A stretch of 64,000 nucleotides of DNA from Sclerotinia nivalis (Eukaryota; Ascomycota; Leotiomycetes; Helotiales; Sclerotiniaceae), in the NCBI GenBank assembly GCA_029531795.1, contig JAPEIS010000018.1, positions 372,001 to 436,000 on the forward strand, given 5' to 3'. This document shows, in pieces, positions 1-10,798 of this stretch. Within the stretch, counting starts at the first letter, position 1; each line of letters opens with the position of its first letter. The translations under genes were made by a program, and so were the position numbers. The notes beneath the pieces were generated by a model. The model saw nothing but the letters and a program-made list of their open reading frames with translations. It made no database searches and was not told the origin of the DNA.

Positions 1-85
1 ATTTTATTGAATTAGAAATCCAATGGGTATTTAGCCATTCTTGTTTGCCTAATTTACATCTAGTAGCTCCTTTCCTTTTCCTTTT

Positions 86-1054
86 TTACTTCATTGCAGC
101 TTTTATACTGACACCATACCGCTTAGAACAAACACTCATAACAAAACCACGAATATTCGAGCCAGCTGGGCCAGAAACCTCCACCTGCATTTCACCGAAT
201 AGCCGCTTGATTGAGAATTCCATATTATCGCGTCTAGCTCCCTTCGCTGCATCCAGATCTTGTAAGCCAGAGGAGCAAGCCTTGATAGTTGGAAAGCTAA
301 TGGTGATAACCTCGCGAAAGCCTCCAACAGGATGGACGGTGGCTGGGCTTGGCTTTGCACCTGCGTCTGGGTGAGATTGTCCTGGGCTAGCGAAGGTTTT
401 TCTACTTGGAGTAGTGTGGATGGAAGATTTGGCTCTTTGGCGCTGAGGACGTATTTCAGGCGTAGCTGGCTTGGTAAGTGAAGAGTCCAATGAATTAGCC
501 ATTCCAATAGCGCGAGGAAATCCAGCACCAAAGGCGCTAGATTCATCGAAGGAGAGCCTTACGACATGGTTGGCGAGACCGGCGTCGTCAAAATAGGTGA
601 GGTTGTACGAGCTATTTGATTGACTCGTCCATGGAAGCTCTGTCTCCATAGCATATTTCTGATGGTCTTCTCTGTTCTCTGTGATGAAGACTGGGATTTT
701 CCATAGTCCTAGGTTTGGACAGGGCTCGAGATGCTTGTCTGTAGTACCAGCAATTTGCGAGTCATCTGCGCTGGAAGTTGTTGTTAGAATAGCTGGTGCT
801 TGCTGACCTGCATCTGGCTCTGTAAAGGCTATAGCGGCGAGTTTCTTCTCATGGCTAGATTGCAAAATCTTAGTAGTAGTGGAAGCTATAGCACTATTAG
901 CAGCGGTGTTTCTTCCTGTCGTTGCTGCTGCTCCTGCTGCTGCTGTTATTGTTGTTGTTGCTGTTGTTATTGCCATAGTTTTGGCCATTTCTTGCTCATC
1001 CATTAGGCTCTCAAGCTCCTCCAGAGACATCAATATGTTTTTGCTGGTAAACAT
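86..1054 (-). CDS. Uncharacterised 322-aa protein with Ala/Thr-rich tract
   Basis: One uninterrupted reading frame of 322 codons. I do not recognise the family. The N-terminus (residues 1-27) is acidic and helix-like. It is followed by a low-complexity Ala/Thr tract (about residues 28-60) encoded by impure CAG/CAA-type triplet repeats at about 905-975. The middle (about 110-185) looks folded, with aromatic and charged residues. A basic Ser/Pro-rich linker follows, and then a C-terminal segment (about 240-322) of mixed composition. The start is the first Met of the frame; a second Met at residue 9 is equally possible. No signal peptide or membrane segment is visible. Smaller open frames on the other strand in this span are shadows. 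Confidence rests on length and composition, not homology. Confidence 0.55.
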   Translation of the reverse strand: MFTSKNILMSLEELESLMDEQEMAKTMAITTATTTITAAAGAAATTGRNTAANSAIASTTTKILQSSHEKKLAAIAFTEPDAGQQAPAILTTTSSADDSQIAGTTDKHLEPCPNLGLWKIPVFITENREDHQKYAMETELPWTSQSNSSYNLTYFDDAGLANHVVRLSFDESSAFGAGFPRAIGMANSLDSSLTKPATPEIRPQRQRAKSSIHTTPSRKTFASPGQSHPDAGAKPSPATVHPVGGFREVITISFPTIKACSSGLQDLDAAKGARRDNMEFSIKRLFGEMQVEVSGPAGSNIRGFVMSVCSKRYGVSIKAAMK

Positions 1055-1467
1055 TGTGCATAAAGCTTAATAGTTATTATCTTGGTACCATATTTTGCTA
1101 GAGAGATTGTAAGGATGGTGGTTGAAGTGAGTTCGTACGGTTTTTGAGCACTGAATAAATTTAAAATTAATATTCGCGTATAAACAAAACAAAAATAATG
1201 GCACAAATAAACAAACGGGACGCGACAACATAACATAAAACATCACTTCAAATTTGGAAAGTATTCCTCACCCTTCTCTCCATATCTCTCACTACAACAC
1301 AGCAATACTTAAAGTAACCAGCTAGAATTTTACAGTTAAACATCCAGTAGTCTTTCTTTATGTCTTAATTGCTCTCTTATATCTTGAATATCCCAGCCAT
1401 ACTCTGACGCATTGCTGGATCCAGGCACCTGAAGAATGAAGTTTCATATTAACAGACAATTCAGTTC

Positions 1468-1616
1468 TTAGTCCTCTGTATTTGAAATGAGAGCGCCAAA
1501 GCCGCTAAAGTTTGTCAGGCTGAGCTTGGCAGTTGACTTTTGTGCCTTTACCTCGCAGGGACAGTGGTGATGTATTCCTCTTCTGGGACCTGAACCTTGG
1601 GGGTCGGTGTGGTCAT
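1468..1616 (-). CDS. Possible small spliced ORF (about 34-38 aa)
   Basis: The minus strand has an ATG at 1616 followed by 21 codons (MTTPTPKVQVPEEEYITTVP...) ending at a plausible donor, GTAAAG at 1551. Two acceptors keep the frame open. One at 1505 gives a 47-nt intron, typical of fungi, and a 34-residue product ending at 1468. The other at 1429 gives a 123-nt intron and a product of about 38 residues ending near 1379. Without splicing the frame stops at once. A separate 30-codon frame at 1428-1339 that also looks protein-like would need a different phase. Function unknown; transcript data would be needed to choose between models. Confidence 0.22.
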
Positions 1617-2644
1617 TGATTACTCTTTCCAAGGAAGTTAGAATTAGGTGATATCGATCGACGACCCTATAATGAGGCGTGAGTATGAGATCTCAAAAGA
1701 TGTATGCAAACAGCGAACTTTTTCCTATCAACAATCTGTGCAAGCCCATTAATCAGTGAGTATGGTGAGAAAAAAACCTAACATCGGGGCCCTCTTGATG
1801 ATAGCCATGCTAATTAATTCCTAGTACGGAAGGTAGAACGCAGAGGCTGTTGTGGCCAAGCGAATGGCTGAGAATGGTAGGTTTTCAGTTGAGCATCCGA
1901 ATCGTGTTTAAACAGTTGAAAGAATGGAGATCTCTTGAAGACTAAACTTTCACCACAGATCCACTGAGAAGTTTCTCATCAGTCTTCTGTTGTTGGGTGT
2001 TTTTTTTGTAGCCTCTATAGTATTTTGTCATTCTTGAAGTTTCTCCAATGTTCTACCGCCCCTTTCCCAATCTTGTATTCTCGCTTCGGGTCTTGTAACA
2101 TGAAAATCAGAATTGATTGACTTTGTCATAACCCTTCAAATCAACAATGCAGGTTTGTTATCATGATCCGTTTCCTTCTGTCTGTGGCTTCCACATGTGT
2201 TGCAAAGTTGTGCTCTGGATGTAGGGCAGTGGGATGTTAAATGCATTCCTTGACTGGTCAGGCTTGTGAAATGATGGGAATCCTGTGAATATTATCAAGG
2301 AATGTATCATAACCATAAGAATGAAAGCTGTGATGTGATTTGCACAATGCTGAAACTTGGTGAACGTGTGAATTTCTTTGATAAGAGTGCTTGTTCCTAG
2401 ATCGAGTACAATATATTGTGGTTGAAAGAATATTGAGACCTGTAGAGAAATCACGTAAAAGAACGAAGGTCGGGAATCTTAGAGAAATAAAAATAGTATG
2501 CATTTGATGGAGAAATTTATTGGATCTTCAATTCACAAGAACTAAGGCCAGGCTTCAGATTTTAGGTTGTGGTTGAGCTCACTGCAAATATATTTAATGT
2601 TCAGATTCCTTTGGGCAAAGTGGATAAACTTTTTCATTTATTAA
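1617..2644. other. Intergenic, no gene recognised
   Basis: AT-rich sequence. Short open frames on the minus strand (2161-2503) overlap each other in two frames and have no recognisable domain or codon regularity. Nothing else is supported here. Confidence 0.5.
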
Positions 2645-2914
2645 CTACTACTTAAGGTAGGTACTATAAATGGATTTGGGACACCTGGGACAGATTTTCC
2701 GTTCAACGAAAACTGGAAACCACCCTTTTCGCTCCCTGATAAACCGCCTGATAGTATTCGTTATGAAAAGTCTTGGACGGAAGGAACATTCATTGGCGTA
2801 GATTGTTGGCAGAGATGCGCTGACGATTCCATTCAGAATATTTGTTTTGGAATGAAAAAATCGGGGATAGGAGCGGTGGTGCTAGGGATTCGGCAAAAGA
2901 CCGTTCTGGTTTGA
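2645..2914 (+). other. Orphan open frame without start codon, possible exon or gene relic
   Basis: A stop-to-stop frame of 89 codons lacking an ATG near its 5' end. Its translation has protein-like composition (FPFNENWKPPF, then SWTEGTFIGVDCWQRC) with Trp, Cys and Pro in a non-repetitive order. The 5' edge reads cttaag followed by GTAGGT, which could be an acceptor or an older donor. No flanking exon could be identified, so this may be a fragment of a decayed gene. I do not recognise the family. Confidence 0.2.
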
Positions 2915-3066
2915 TAGGTGTGAAAGGAATCAATCCATGGTGAAGCTATGCAACGCCCTTGAATCTGATGAACGTCAGTTTACCATGTGGTGTAGCTAGT
3001 ATGGCAGGTCGATAATGCGGAAAGGTAATGCGGCGAATAATTCTTTCTTCTCAATATAAATGGTTA

Positions 3067-3618
3067 TCAGTGCCGACATGGAACCTTCGTGTTCCTGAGA
3101 GCCGGCTTCTTGTTCTCGCCAATCTCCCCTATATCTCTAGCCTGGGGATTCTCAGCTGCCTGCGGTAGTGACAGAATCTTCGTGACCTTGTCTGTAGGCA
3201 ATTTCAACTTCACAATGAGGGAAGCTGGCTTTGTAGGTTGGGCAGCCGTTACTTCAAAGCTGTGTATTCCGAGTTGCACCTGCATTTTGGAGACACCAGT
3301 GGGCAAATTTTTACTGGTAACAGGCTTCGCTGGCTGAGGTGTAAAGTATTTTATGTCGAGGCTGGCATGATCTTCGTTCGACAGAAGGTTGAGAAGCTGG
3401 GGCTCGGGGCCCAAACCACAGTAAGCAGCGTAGTCAGTCCATTCATCAAAATTGACATCATTCGTTGGATAAGCAGGATACTCCAGTGGAAAAAAACTTT
3501 TCCAGTCACTTGGAGGTGAGGTGATTTCATCGCCAGAGGGTTGATCGGCTATGGCTGGTGATGTAGATCTATTGTGAGCCATTGGAAAATTGTTTTTGTG
3601 TCCAAAGAGTGTCTCCAA
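3067..3618 (-). CDS. Uncharacterised 183-aa protein
   Basis: Single-exon frame of 183 codons starting at the ATG ending at 3618. A second Met at residue 13 is an alternative start. The first third is acidic and rich in aromatic residues and Pro (region around DWKSFFPLEYPAYP). The C-terminal half is basic, with a hydrophobic alternating stretch (SLIVKLKLPTDKVTKILSL) that could be a beta hairpin, and it ends in a short charged tail. There are no signal peptide, membrane segments or known motifs. Open frames on the opposite strand are shadows. It is probably a lineage-restricted protein. Confidence 0.5.
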   Translation of the reverse strand: METLFGHKNNFPMAHNRSTSPAIADQPSGDEITSPPSDWKSFFPLEYPAYPTNDVNFDEWTDYAAYCGLGPEPQLLNLLSNEDHASLDIKYFTPQPAKPVTSKNLPTGVSKMQVQLGIHSFEVTAAQPTKPASLIVKLKLPTDKVTKILSLPQAAENPQARDIGEIGENKKPALRNTKVPCRH

Positions 3619-4834
3619 ATGGTTATTTCCCAGACTGAAACTTCAAAGGCCTAATAGAAAGATGTGATGGCTGTTCAGAGAAAGTTGTTGTTTGCCCCTG
3701 ATGATTAACCGACCACGTGATGTATTTGAAGGGGAGAGATCTGGACTTGGAGGATTGAATTTGAAGTAATTGTAAAACCTCGAGTTTCTCAAACCTAGGT
3801 GGTGTGGATCAGAAAATTGTTTATTTGAATATTTAACAGACCCATTTGAGTGGAATCAATGCAATTGAGTATTTTGAGGATCTTAATTGAATGAGAATTT
3901 AAGTCGAGTTCTTCTTGGCTGTGCCAAAGCACTTGTTTTATAATTATCTTGATCTATTAAATACAGCCAATTAGGTTATTTATGATGGTTATTCTTCTAG
4001 ACAAATTAATGCGAGATTATCGAAAGAATACGGCCTAATTGGAATTAATTCAATTGTGAAGAACATGAAAACATCTGCATGCTGCGCACCCACAGGCAGT
4101 AAACTTATTGACAATATTATACCGCACACAAACCTCATTACATAATGAACTCATTGGCACTGATGTACGGTTCCTAGAAGTGGCTGAACAATTCATTCAA
4201 ACTACCATCACGTATTGCCCGCGCTACATCATCTGTGCATGATTCACTCCCCCTTAGCAACCAGACTTCACAATTGAAGATACCTTTCAAACAGAACAAA
4301 AAAGTCAAATATACTCAGTGGTCAAGCTGTCGTATACCTAGACTCCTACTTCTAGATTCTCATGCTAAGAATTCAATAAGGATGGCATTCATGGATCGAG
4401 TCTGACCTCTTCGGAGTGTGACTATAAGCAACGTAACTTACCAGCTTTCTAACGGAAACAACAACAGTTGGAACCACTTCCTGGTGTGTACCCGGGAAAG
4501 GGAAAAAGACAACTAATATAATATGGTGGTGTCTCGGCAATAGGACACAAAGTGGTGAATGTAAAATCTCTTCTATCAAACAGCTTCACCATTGTACACT
4601 ATATTTTTTGGACCTGTTTTTGCTGAAACTTCAGATGTCTATTACCAATTTATATCTCGTACTACTTTATAGATTTTGTATGTTGGTAGGCAAGCACTTC
4701 AATTGATGTGAGACGACGCGGGATTGTTGCCTTGAAGAATTGTCAAGTACGCTACGCACAACATCAACAAACATTTTTGAATAATAGGTTTAACTCAAGT
4801 TGAAGCTAGTGTAACGGCGATTCTGGTGATCATA
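3619..4834. other. Intergenic, no gene recognised
   Basis: AT-rich stretch between the 183-aa gene and the end of the iron alcohol dehydrogenase gene. The only frame over 60 codons (4373-4579, minus) has no recognisable features. Confidence 0.5.
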
Positions 4835-6233
4835 CTATGATCCCGCAGCCATTTCCAACACCTCCAGCACTTGCTCTTTGCTAGTCAATGGTACAGCATT
4901 TGTTGGTAGCCACCTGTCCTTTAAACAATTATCCGCCAGTGCATCCAACTTTTCCCTCCCCACGCCCACGTCTTTTAAAGTCGTCGGCATACCAAGTTCG
5001 CTCACTATCGCACCTACCGCATCGCCTGCATCGGAAGTTTCTTCCTTTAATCCTCTCCTCACGAGTACATCTCTGACGGTCACTTCCCCCCACAAAACCT
5101 TCAGCACTTTTCTCTGGCCTTCTACAACACGCTCGTCCGTGCTACCATGCTTCGCATTATATTTCAACACAGTCGGCAACATAATACAGCTCGGCTCACC
5201 ATGGCCAACACCAAGTGGGTCCAATTGATGTCCGATTCCATGGCTCCCACCCATTGGGATTCCTCTGCCAAGTGCTTTCATTGCTTCTACTACTCCCCAC
5301 ATTTCCTTCAATTTCGCCTCCTCATCTGTGGGATCTTTTCTAGTGATCAACAAATTCGGCACAAGCAATCTCAGTCCACTCGAAAACTCCTCGTCGCTTT
5401 CAGCACAAACATTCTTATCAAGTGAGCATAGTCCTTCGACACAATGATCTACAGCTCGAAGTCCTGTGCTAAGCCAAATATGTTGAGGAGTCGAGACGCA
5501 CAGAGATGGAGACAGAATAACAAGAGATGCACCCATCGATGGATGACCGAAGGATACTTTTTGATGTGTTAAAGTATTGGTTGCACCAGCAAAAGGAGAG
5601 TATTCACCGCCGGAAAGGGACGTTGGGATGTTTATTATGGGGACTTCACATGGCTTTAGATTCGGCGTCTTGGCTTCTGCTGAGAGGGAGTAGAGTTCAT
5701 CCCGGGTAGATACATTGTTTGCCAGCGCCTGATTACATGTTAGATATTGTGCATGGACTTTCTTTAAGATGTGGGGATCGAAATCAGGGGTGATTGGCTT
5801 TCCTGAACATCACAATCGGCTTCTCCAGTCTTTGTGGGGTTGTGGGGACATAGTGGCGGGTATCATATCAACTGGGAATAACGTACAAACGAAATGACTT
5901 TTGCTCCATCAGTAAGTGATCCAGCACCAAGTGTAACAATGATATCTGCTTCTTTCTCTCGCATATCATGCACGATCTCCAGAATATCATCCCATGGCGT
6001 ATGCGGCTTGATCCCATACCTCACGCCTACAACCAGATCACCAAGACGTCCCTGAAGAGAGGTGAAATTGGATGTTTTGCTAATGGAGTTCGATACAATT
6101 ATATAGACATTTGAGGCGTGGAATGTGTTTCTGATATGATGGGCACATGCTTCAGGAAAGGGGATGCGGTTGATAAGTGGGGCTTTGGTTTTGGAGGAAA
6201 TGCCGGGACGTAGGCTTCGTTGGGAGCTGCCAT
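4835..6233 (-). CDS. Maleylacetate reductase-like iron-containing alcohol dehydrogenase, with N-terminal frameshift
   Basis: Two exons, 6233..5887 and 5728..4835, joined by a 158-nt GT-AG intron; splicing joins KVISF to ALANN in phase 0. The family catalyses NAD(P)H-dependent reduction of maleylacetate or related carbonyls in aromatic degradation. Visible motifs are the nucleotide-binding TLGAGSLTDGAK, INIPTSLSGGEYS, AVDHCVEGLCS, and the metal-site run GGSHGIGHQLDP...GVGHGEPS with the expected His residues. The first about 25 codons (MAAPNEAYVPAFPPKPKPH...) look like the family start but lie in a different frame from the rest. The frames meet at 6153-6163 (C/T homopolymers on the coding strand), and restoring one base there would join them. 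So this is either a recent null allele or a sequence error. An upstream Met at 6377 extends only the short frame. Confidence 0.75.
5729..5886 (-). other. Intron of the iron alcohol dehydrogenase gene
   Basis: Donor GTACGT at 5886 and acceptor CAG ending at 5729. It interrupts the frame in phase 0 between conserved family segments on both sides. Confidence 0.75.
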
Positions 6234-7029
6234 TTGGTTGAACTTTTTAGATGCGTGGAGTATAAAGTTATCTTCTCGAGATTTAGAGAATTGAACGCGA
6301 TAATAGTTTTCCTGCTGTGTTGTACAAGCCTCCGTGAATGCAATGACGTTGAGAATGATTGACTGATTATTAATCAATCAACTTGCCGTCGAATTGCCGA
6401 CCTCGGAAAAAAATCTAAACGTCCCTTCTCTTAAGGAATATCATATACCTCTAGCTCCTATGCAGCAATTGATTTTTGACAAAGAGCTATACTCCACGTA
6501 TTTACCGGTGAGCAGTAAATGATTGTTGTATTTTTCACGAGTTCTCTCCAAAATCACTAGCCTCTGGAACGCCATGGCCTTCGACATAACCATATACAGT
6601 GACTTGTTCTCCTTTGGGGACCATGGGTTGATATTAAGAGATAATTCAAGGCTCGACAATTCTAGTGGTTGTTCCGAGGATATGACGCACTGTACTGCTT
6701 ATCATAGCCTGCGCCTTACTAGTCTACGGCGCGAAGCTTGATGGCCGCTGGTGCTCTCAAACGACCCATTTAAGCGGAAGTCTATGGAAATCCCCGCGGA
6801 AAATTGGTCATAAACCCGCTTAGGCGGGTGGAAATGCAAATATTGCACGGGGTATGGCCAACCACAATCAATTTGGATGCAGCAGCATATATCTTTACTT
6901 CGCCAGCCGGACGACAATGAGTTGCAACTATTATTATTGACGACCCAAAAGTCCATTTACAATGCCGGTGTCTGTATAAGTATGTTCCTAAGCCTTATAC
7001 CAGATAGGTCCGGGAATATCCAGTAACTG

Positions 7030-7490
7030 CACGTTTTGTTGCACATCTGTACAGGGATGTACGGACTAGCAAAAAGCTAGATCCTTAAGCCATGTTCTGT
7101 TGCACGTCTGTCTCTGGATACGTAACGCAATCGAAGGGCTATTGCTTCTCACTGATATTCTGTTGCACATCTGGACTGGGATATACGTCTTAACAAAATT
7201 CTAAGATTCTTTAGCAATATTATGTTGCACGTCTATACCAGGATGTGCATAGAGCCCAAAGGCTAATATTTTCTACTCGTGTTCTGTTGCATATCTGTAC
7301 TGGGGTGCACATACAGTACGAGGGCTAGTGTTTCTCTCGATATTTTGTTGCACTTCTATACCAGGATATGCATATAGCCCAAGAGCTAGTATCTTCTACT
7401 CATGCTGCGTTCCATATCTATACTGGGATTTGCATTTCTTCATGAGATTAAGCTCCCAAGTCATGTTCTGTTGCTGGGTTCTGCATATGC
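7030..7490. repeat. Degenerate tandem repeat, unit about 61 bp, about 8 copies
   Basis: The core TGTTGCAC[AG]TCT or close variants starts at 7038, 7098, 7161, 7223, 7285, 7346, 7406 (diverged) and 7469 (partial), so spacing is 60-63 bp. Each unit continues with a 'TACTGGGATGTGCAT'-like block and a 'CAAAGGCTAGTATTTTCTACTC'-like block (compare 7250-7280 with 7378-7400). Copies have diverged by substitutions and small indels, so the array is old. An isolated further core lies at 7617. Confidence 0.8.
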
Positions 7491-8650
7491 TGAGATATTA
7501 CAGTTTAACGCAGCAAGACCTAGATGCGGTCATGATCATGGAGATTTGTTCTTGAGTTCATTCCTTGCCGAGGCTTCTATCCCCGTGATTCTTCTTGGCT
7601 TTTTTGACATCAGTATCGTTGCACATCTGTGTGAATATACAGGGATTCTACCTCTGGACATGCTACTAAAGATTACGATACGGGGGATTGGAGGCGTTGT
7701 CCCAATACATACTAGCGTCCCTACTCGCCACTATCAAACACGGCATATGCCCACAAATCGACGATGATAGTATTGCGGTTGAGAGGAAGACGAACCAACG
7801 ATGTTTCCATTGTTGAAGGAAAGTCTTAAATTTTCCCCGCCATCCTAGATGAACGTTGATTTCAGAAGTGATAGTGTATGCGTGACATCCAATCTGGAAC
7901 GCCAGCAATGCTCATGTCAAATTCCGAGATAACCGATGCCATATTTGAAGGTAGTATGTATTGCTTTACGATGTGAAGCGGAGAACGTCGATGGCACCAT
8001 CTTCGATGTAGATGTACTTATTTGTTGACTATCGACCGCCGTACGATCATCATTCGAAACGTGGCCTTAATTTTTCTGATCTCGATATGGCATGAGGGAA
8101 ATCCGAGTACGTTACTCCAAAATTTCAAGTTTGGATGGCTAAGGGGCCATAAAGCGCACATTTTTGACCAGTCTACAAGTGACTTGGAGTTAGAGATGTT
8201 CCGCATAGAGTTTGGAGTTGTACACTATTGATGCGAAAGGCCACGGTTTACTTTCCTCAAGCCCGAATTTAGGATGAGGAGGCTAGTTCTACACTAAACC
8301 TTTGATAGAATTGATGATGCTGATACCTACACAACTGCCGAAACTCACAATTGGTTAATAAGGTTCTGGCTCACGAAACCTAGATCCGAAACGTTCAATA
8401 TGTTCACTACCAACAATAACCATCGGAATCTACATTATAAAAATTGCCACAGTTCTTTGAGGTAGATCAATCTGGGAAGTCGATACCATTAATGAAGTAG
8501 CCTTATTCAAATTATTGTACATAATACCTAGTACCGATTGCGCCCTTGGAAAAGATATGAAGTGGGGTAACAATACGCTACCGAGAAAAAGAAAGGAGAG
8601 TAATGCCCAAGCTTTCCAGTTGCCCGCAAACGATTAGAGCCCAGAACCCT

Positions 8651-8982
8651 CCGATTGTCGATATACTTTATGTTGATGACTTCTTATTTGAAAATTTGAA
8701 GTTGGTTCCTACTCCGGCCTTCCTACTATGCCTCCGATCGTCGATATACTTTATGTTGATAACTTCTTATTTGAAAATTTGAAGTTAGTTCCTACTCCGG
8801 CCTTCCCACTATGCCTCCGATCGTCGATATACTTTATATTGATGACTTCTTATTTGATAATTTGAAGTTGGTTCCTACTCTGGCCTTCCCACTATGCCTC
8901 CGATCGTCGATATACTTTATGTTGATGACTTCTTATTTGAAAATTTGAAGTTGGTTCCTACTCCGGCCTTCCTACTATGCCT
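8651..8982. repeat. 83-bp minisatellite, 4 tandem copies
   Basis: Units start with CCGATYGTCGATATACTTTA at 8651, 8734, 8817 and 8900, exactly 83 bp apart, and the array ends near 8982. Copies differ at only a few positions (for example ttgatgac versus ttgataac), so the amplification is recent. Units abut directly without spacers. Confidence 0.92.
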
Positions 8983-9117
8983 CCTCTAGATTAATTCTCA
9001 ACTTAAGACGGTGATTTACCATTCTTTTGCCTCTCTCAACCGTGTTTGATACAGCTTTCTTTAATTTTTTATCCTTAGAGCTTGCCTTTTAGTTTTAGTC
9101 TTATTGGGATATTTCTC

Positions 9118-9125
9118 TATAAAAG
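9118..9125 (+). promoter_or_regulatory. Probable TATA box for the F-box-like gene
   Basis: TATAAAAG followed by a pyrimidine-rich stretch and CACATTCTTCACATTCT-like repeats at 9165-9200, typical of a fungal leader. It lies 434 bp upstream of the ATG at 9552. Position and motif only; inferred. Confidence 0.35.
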
Positions 9126-9551
9126 CTGCATGTTCTCCCTGCTTTCTGCTGTTCAGTTTCCTATCACATACATTCTTCACATTCTTCACATTCTATCACA
9201 CCCACCAATTTTAGAAGCAATACATTCATAATTGATTCTATCTATCTACCTTTACATAACCTTTAGCTATTCGACATTCGAGAATATTCATCCGAAGTAT
9301 TCAATAAATTATCTTTAATAATATATTCATTTCCGTAAGTTTCTGTCATTATCCGGTCCCATTCACCAACACTTAGTCGTTACATCTTTCTTAATTCCCT
9401 GAGTACTTGACCTCGACACTGAGGCGAGGCTATGTTTCAATACGTACTCAATTCAGGGGGAGATTCATACGAAGCAAGGTATTATCTATAGCAGTTGAAG
9501 TTGCATCCAATAACAAAGATTCCAAGCACAGCTAGACACATACTATTAACA

Positions 9552-10798
9552 ATGCCGTCTTCAAACGTTTCCGGGCTTTGCTTGCAAAAGCAAAACCAAC
9601 AAAAAAATAAAGATGATATTGAAGTGGAGGATACGATTATATCACCACTTGTGGAGGGCAGCTCGTGAGTCACCCATCGATGCTTTGCACTCGCAACTTG
9701 TCCCCCCTGAGTTCTTCCTTGTGCCAGGCTTGACTAACTCAACGTAGCGAGGCAGCTGGTGCCTTCAAAGATGTCCCACCCGAAATCACCGCGATGATCA
9801 TGGCCAAACTTGATCTCATCTCCCAAATCTGCTTCTCGCTGACCGGATCCCGCTTCCGACAAGTTTTCAAGGGCTTCGCAGCTTTCGACCAATACCTGCT
9901 TGGTCATCGCAGTCGCTGCAATCACGCTCTTGGATGCTACTCTGCACGCCTTTCCGTGCCTCTGAGCATCCAAGTATCCAAATGTGAAGAGTTCATCTAC
10001 GATTTGGACTCGGGGTGTTCTGCCTCCATGCCACTTGACTATAGCTCAGTGGAGTGGGGTCCCACCCTCGCAGACTATCTGTGGGACGAGCCATTCTTCT
10101 GGAGCGGCGGGGCACAATGGTGCCACGGATGCTACAGAATTTTGCCGCCTACAAGTTGGGATCGGTGTGATTTTGAGAAGGACTTGTGGGACCACGTTGA
10201 GGGCCCATCCGTGGGGAAGGAGGAGCCTCACAAATTGATCACCAATCTCCTTGCCCGCGCCCTCATCCGCGGAGTTGAAAGAGGTAGCCAGGATTACGCT
10301 ACAATCAGTAATCCTGCAAAGTTTCTTCAACAGATCCTGGAGGTTGATGAGGTGACCGTATATCAGTCTCGAGAAAATGATATTGATCATAGTCTCTGCA
10401 CAAAGTGCAGAATCAAGAGAATCGTTACTGATAACGGTAGGAGACAAGAGGCGTGGACTGGGGAGAAGCAGGACCTTGAGGCTCCTGGAAAAGAGGCGGA
10501 TGGAGTCGCGATGAACGGGGTACGGAGGCTGAGCTGGGAGTCGCATATATGTGCGGATATGTTGAGCATTGGTCAGCTCCATGGCTGGATGTGTTTTGTG
10601 CTGTGGAAAGATGTTTTGCGGGAATGTGGGCTTTTCGTAAAGGAGTATGAGAGAGTAGAGCTGTCGTGTCGGAGAAGTCAACCCACGAAAACTCCCGAGA
10701 ATCAGAATCCGGAACTTGAGTGGGGTGCCGGCTTTGAGGAGATATTCGGTGACGACTGGGCGGAGATAGTCGGTGGTTTGGATTTCTGGGATATGTAA
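9552..10798 (+). CDS. F-box-like protein, two exons, 387 aa
   Basis: Exon 1 is 9552..9664 and exon 2 is 9748..10798. The 83-nt intron has a GTGAGT donor, a TGACTAAC branch-like sequence and a TAG acceptor, and the join is in frame. Without it the frame begins only at an internal Met at 9794, inside the likely domain. After about 40 variable residues comes KDVPPEITAMIMAKLD, which resembles the start of an F-box (LPxEI...IL..L), followed by a second helix. Such proteins usually recruit substrates to SCF ubiquitin ligases through Skp1. The remainder (about 90-387) is Trp- and Cys-rich (for example WSGGAQWCHGCYRILPP, CTKCRIKR), perhaps a degenerate metal site, and not assigned. The open frames on the minus strand here are shadows. 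The F-box call is by pattern only. Confidence 0.68.

Larger units (their letters stand above)
6234..9551. other. Gene-poor region with two minisatellites
   Basis: About 3.3 kb without a recognisable gene. Open frames here are short, overlap on both strands and lack motifs. The region holds the degenerate 61-bp repeat (7030-7490) and the 83-bp repeat (8651-8982), annotated separately, and ends in the probable promoter and leader of the F-box-like gene. Confidence 0.55.

Noticed and set aside
8651..8982. Regularly spaced repeats resembling a CRISPR array
   Set aside because: Units abut with no spacers, unit length is 83 bp, and the genome is eukaryotic; it is a minisatellite.
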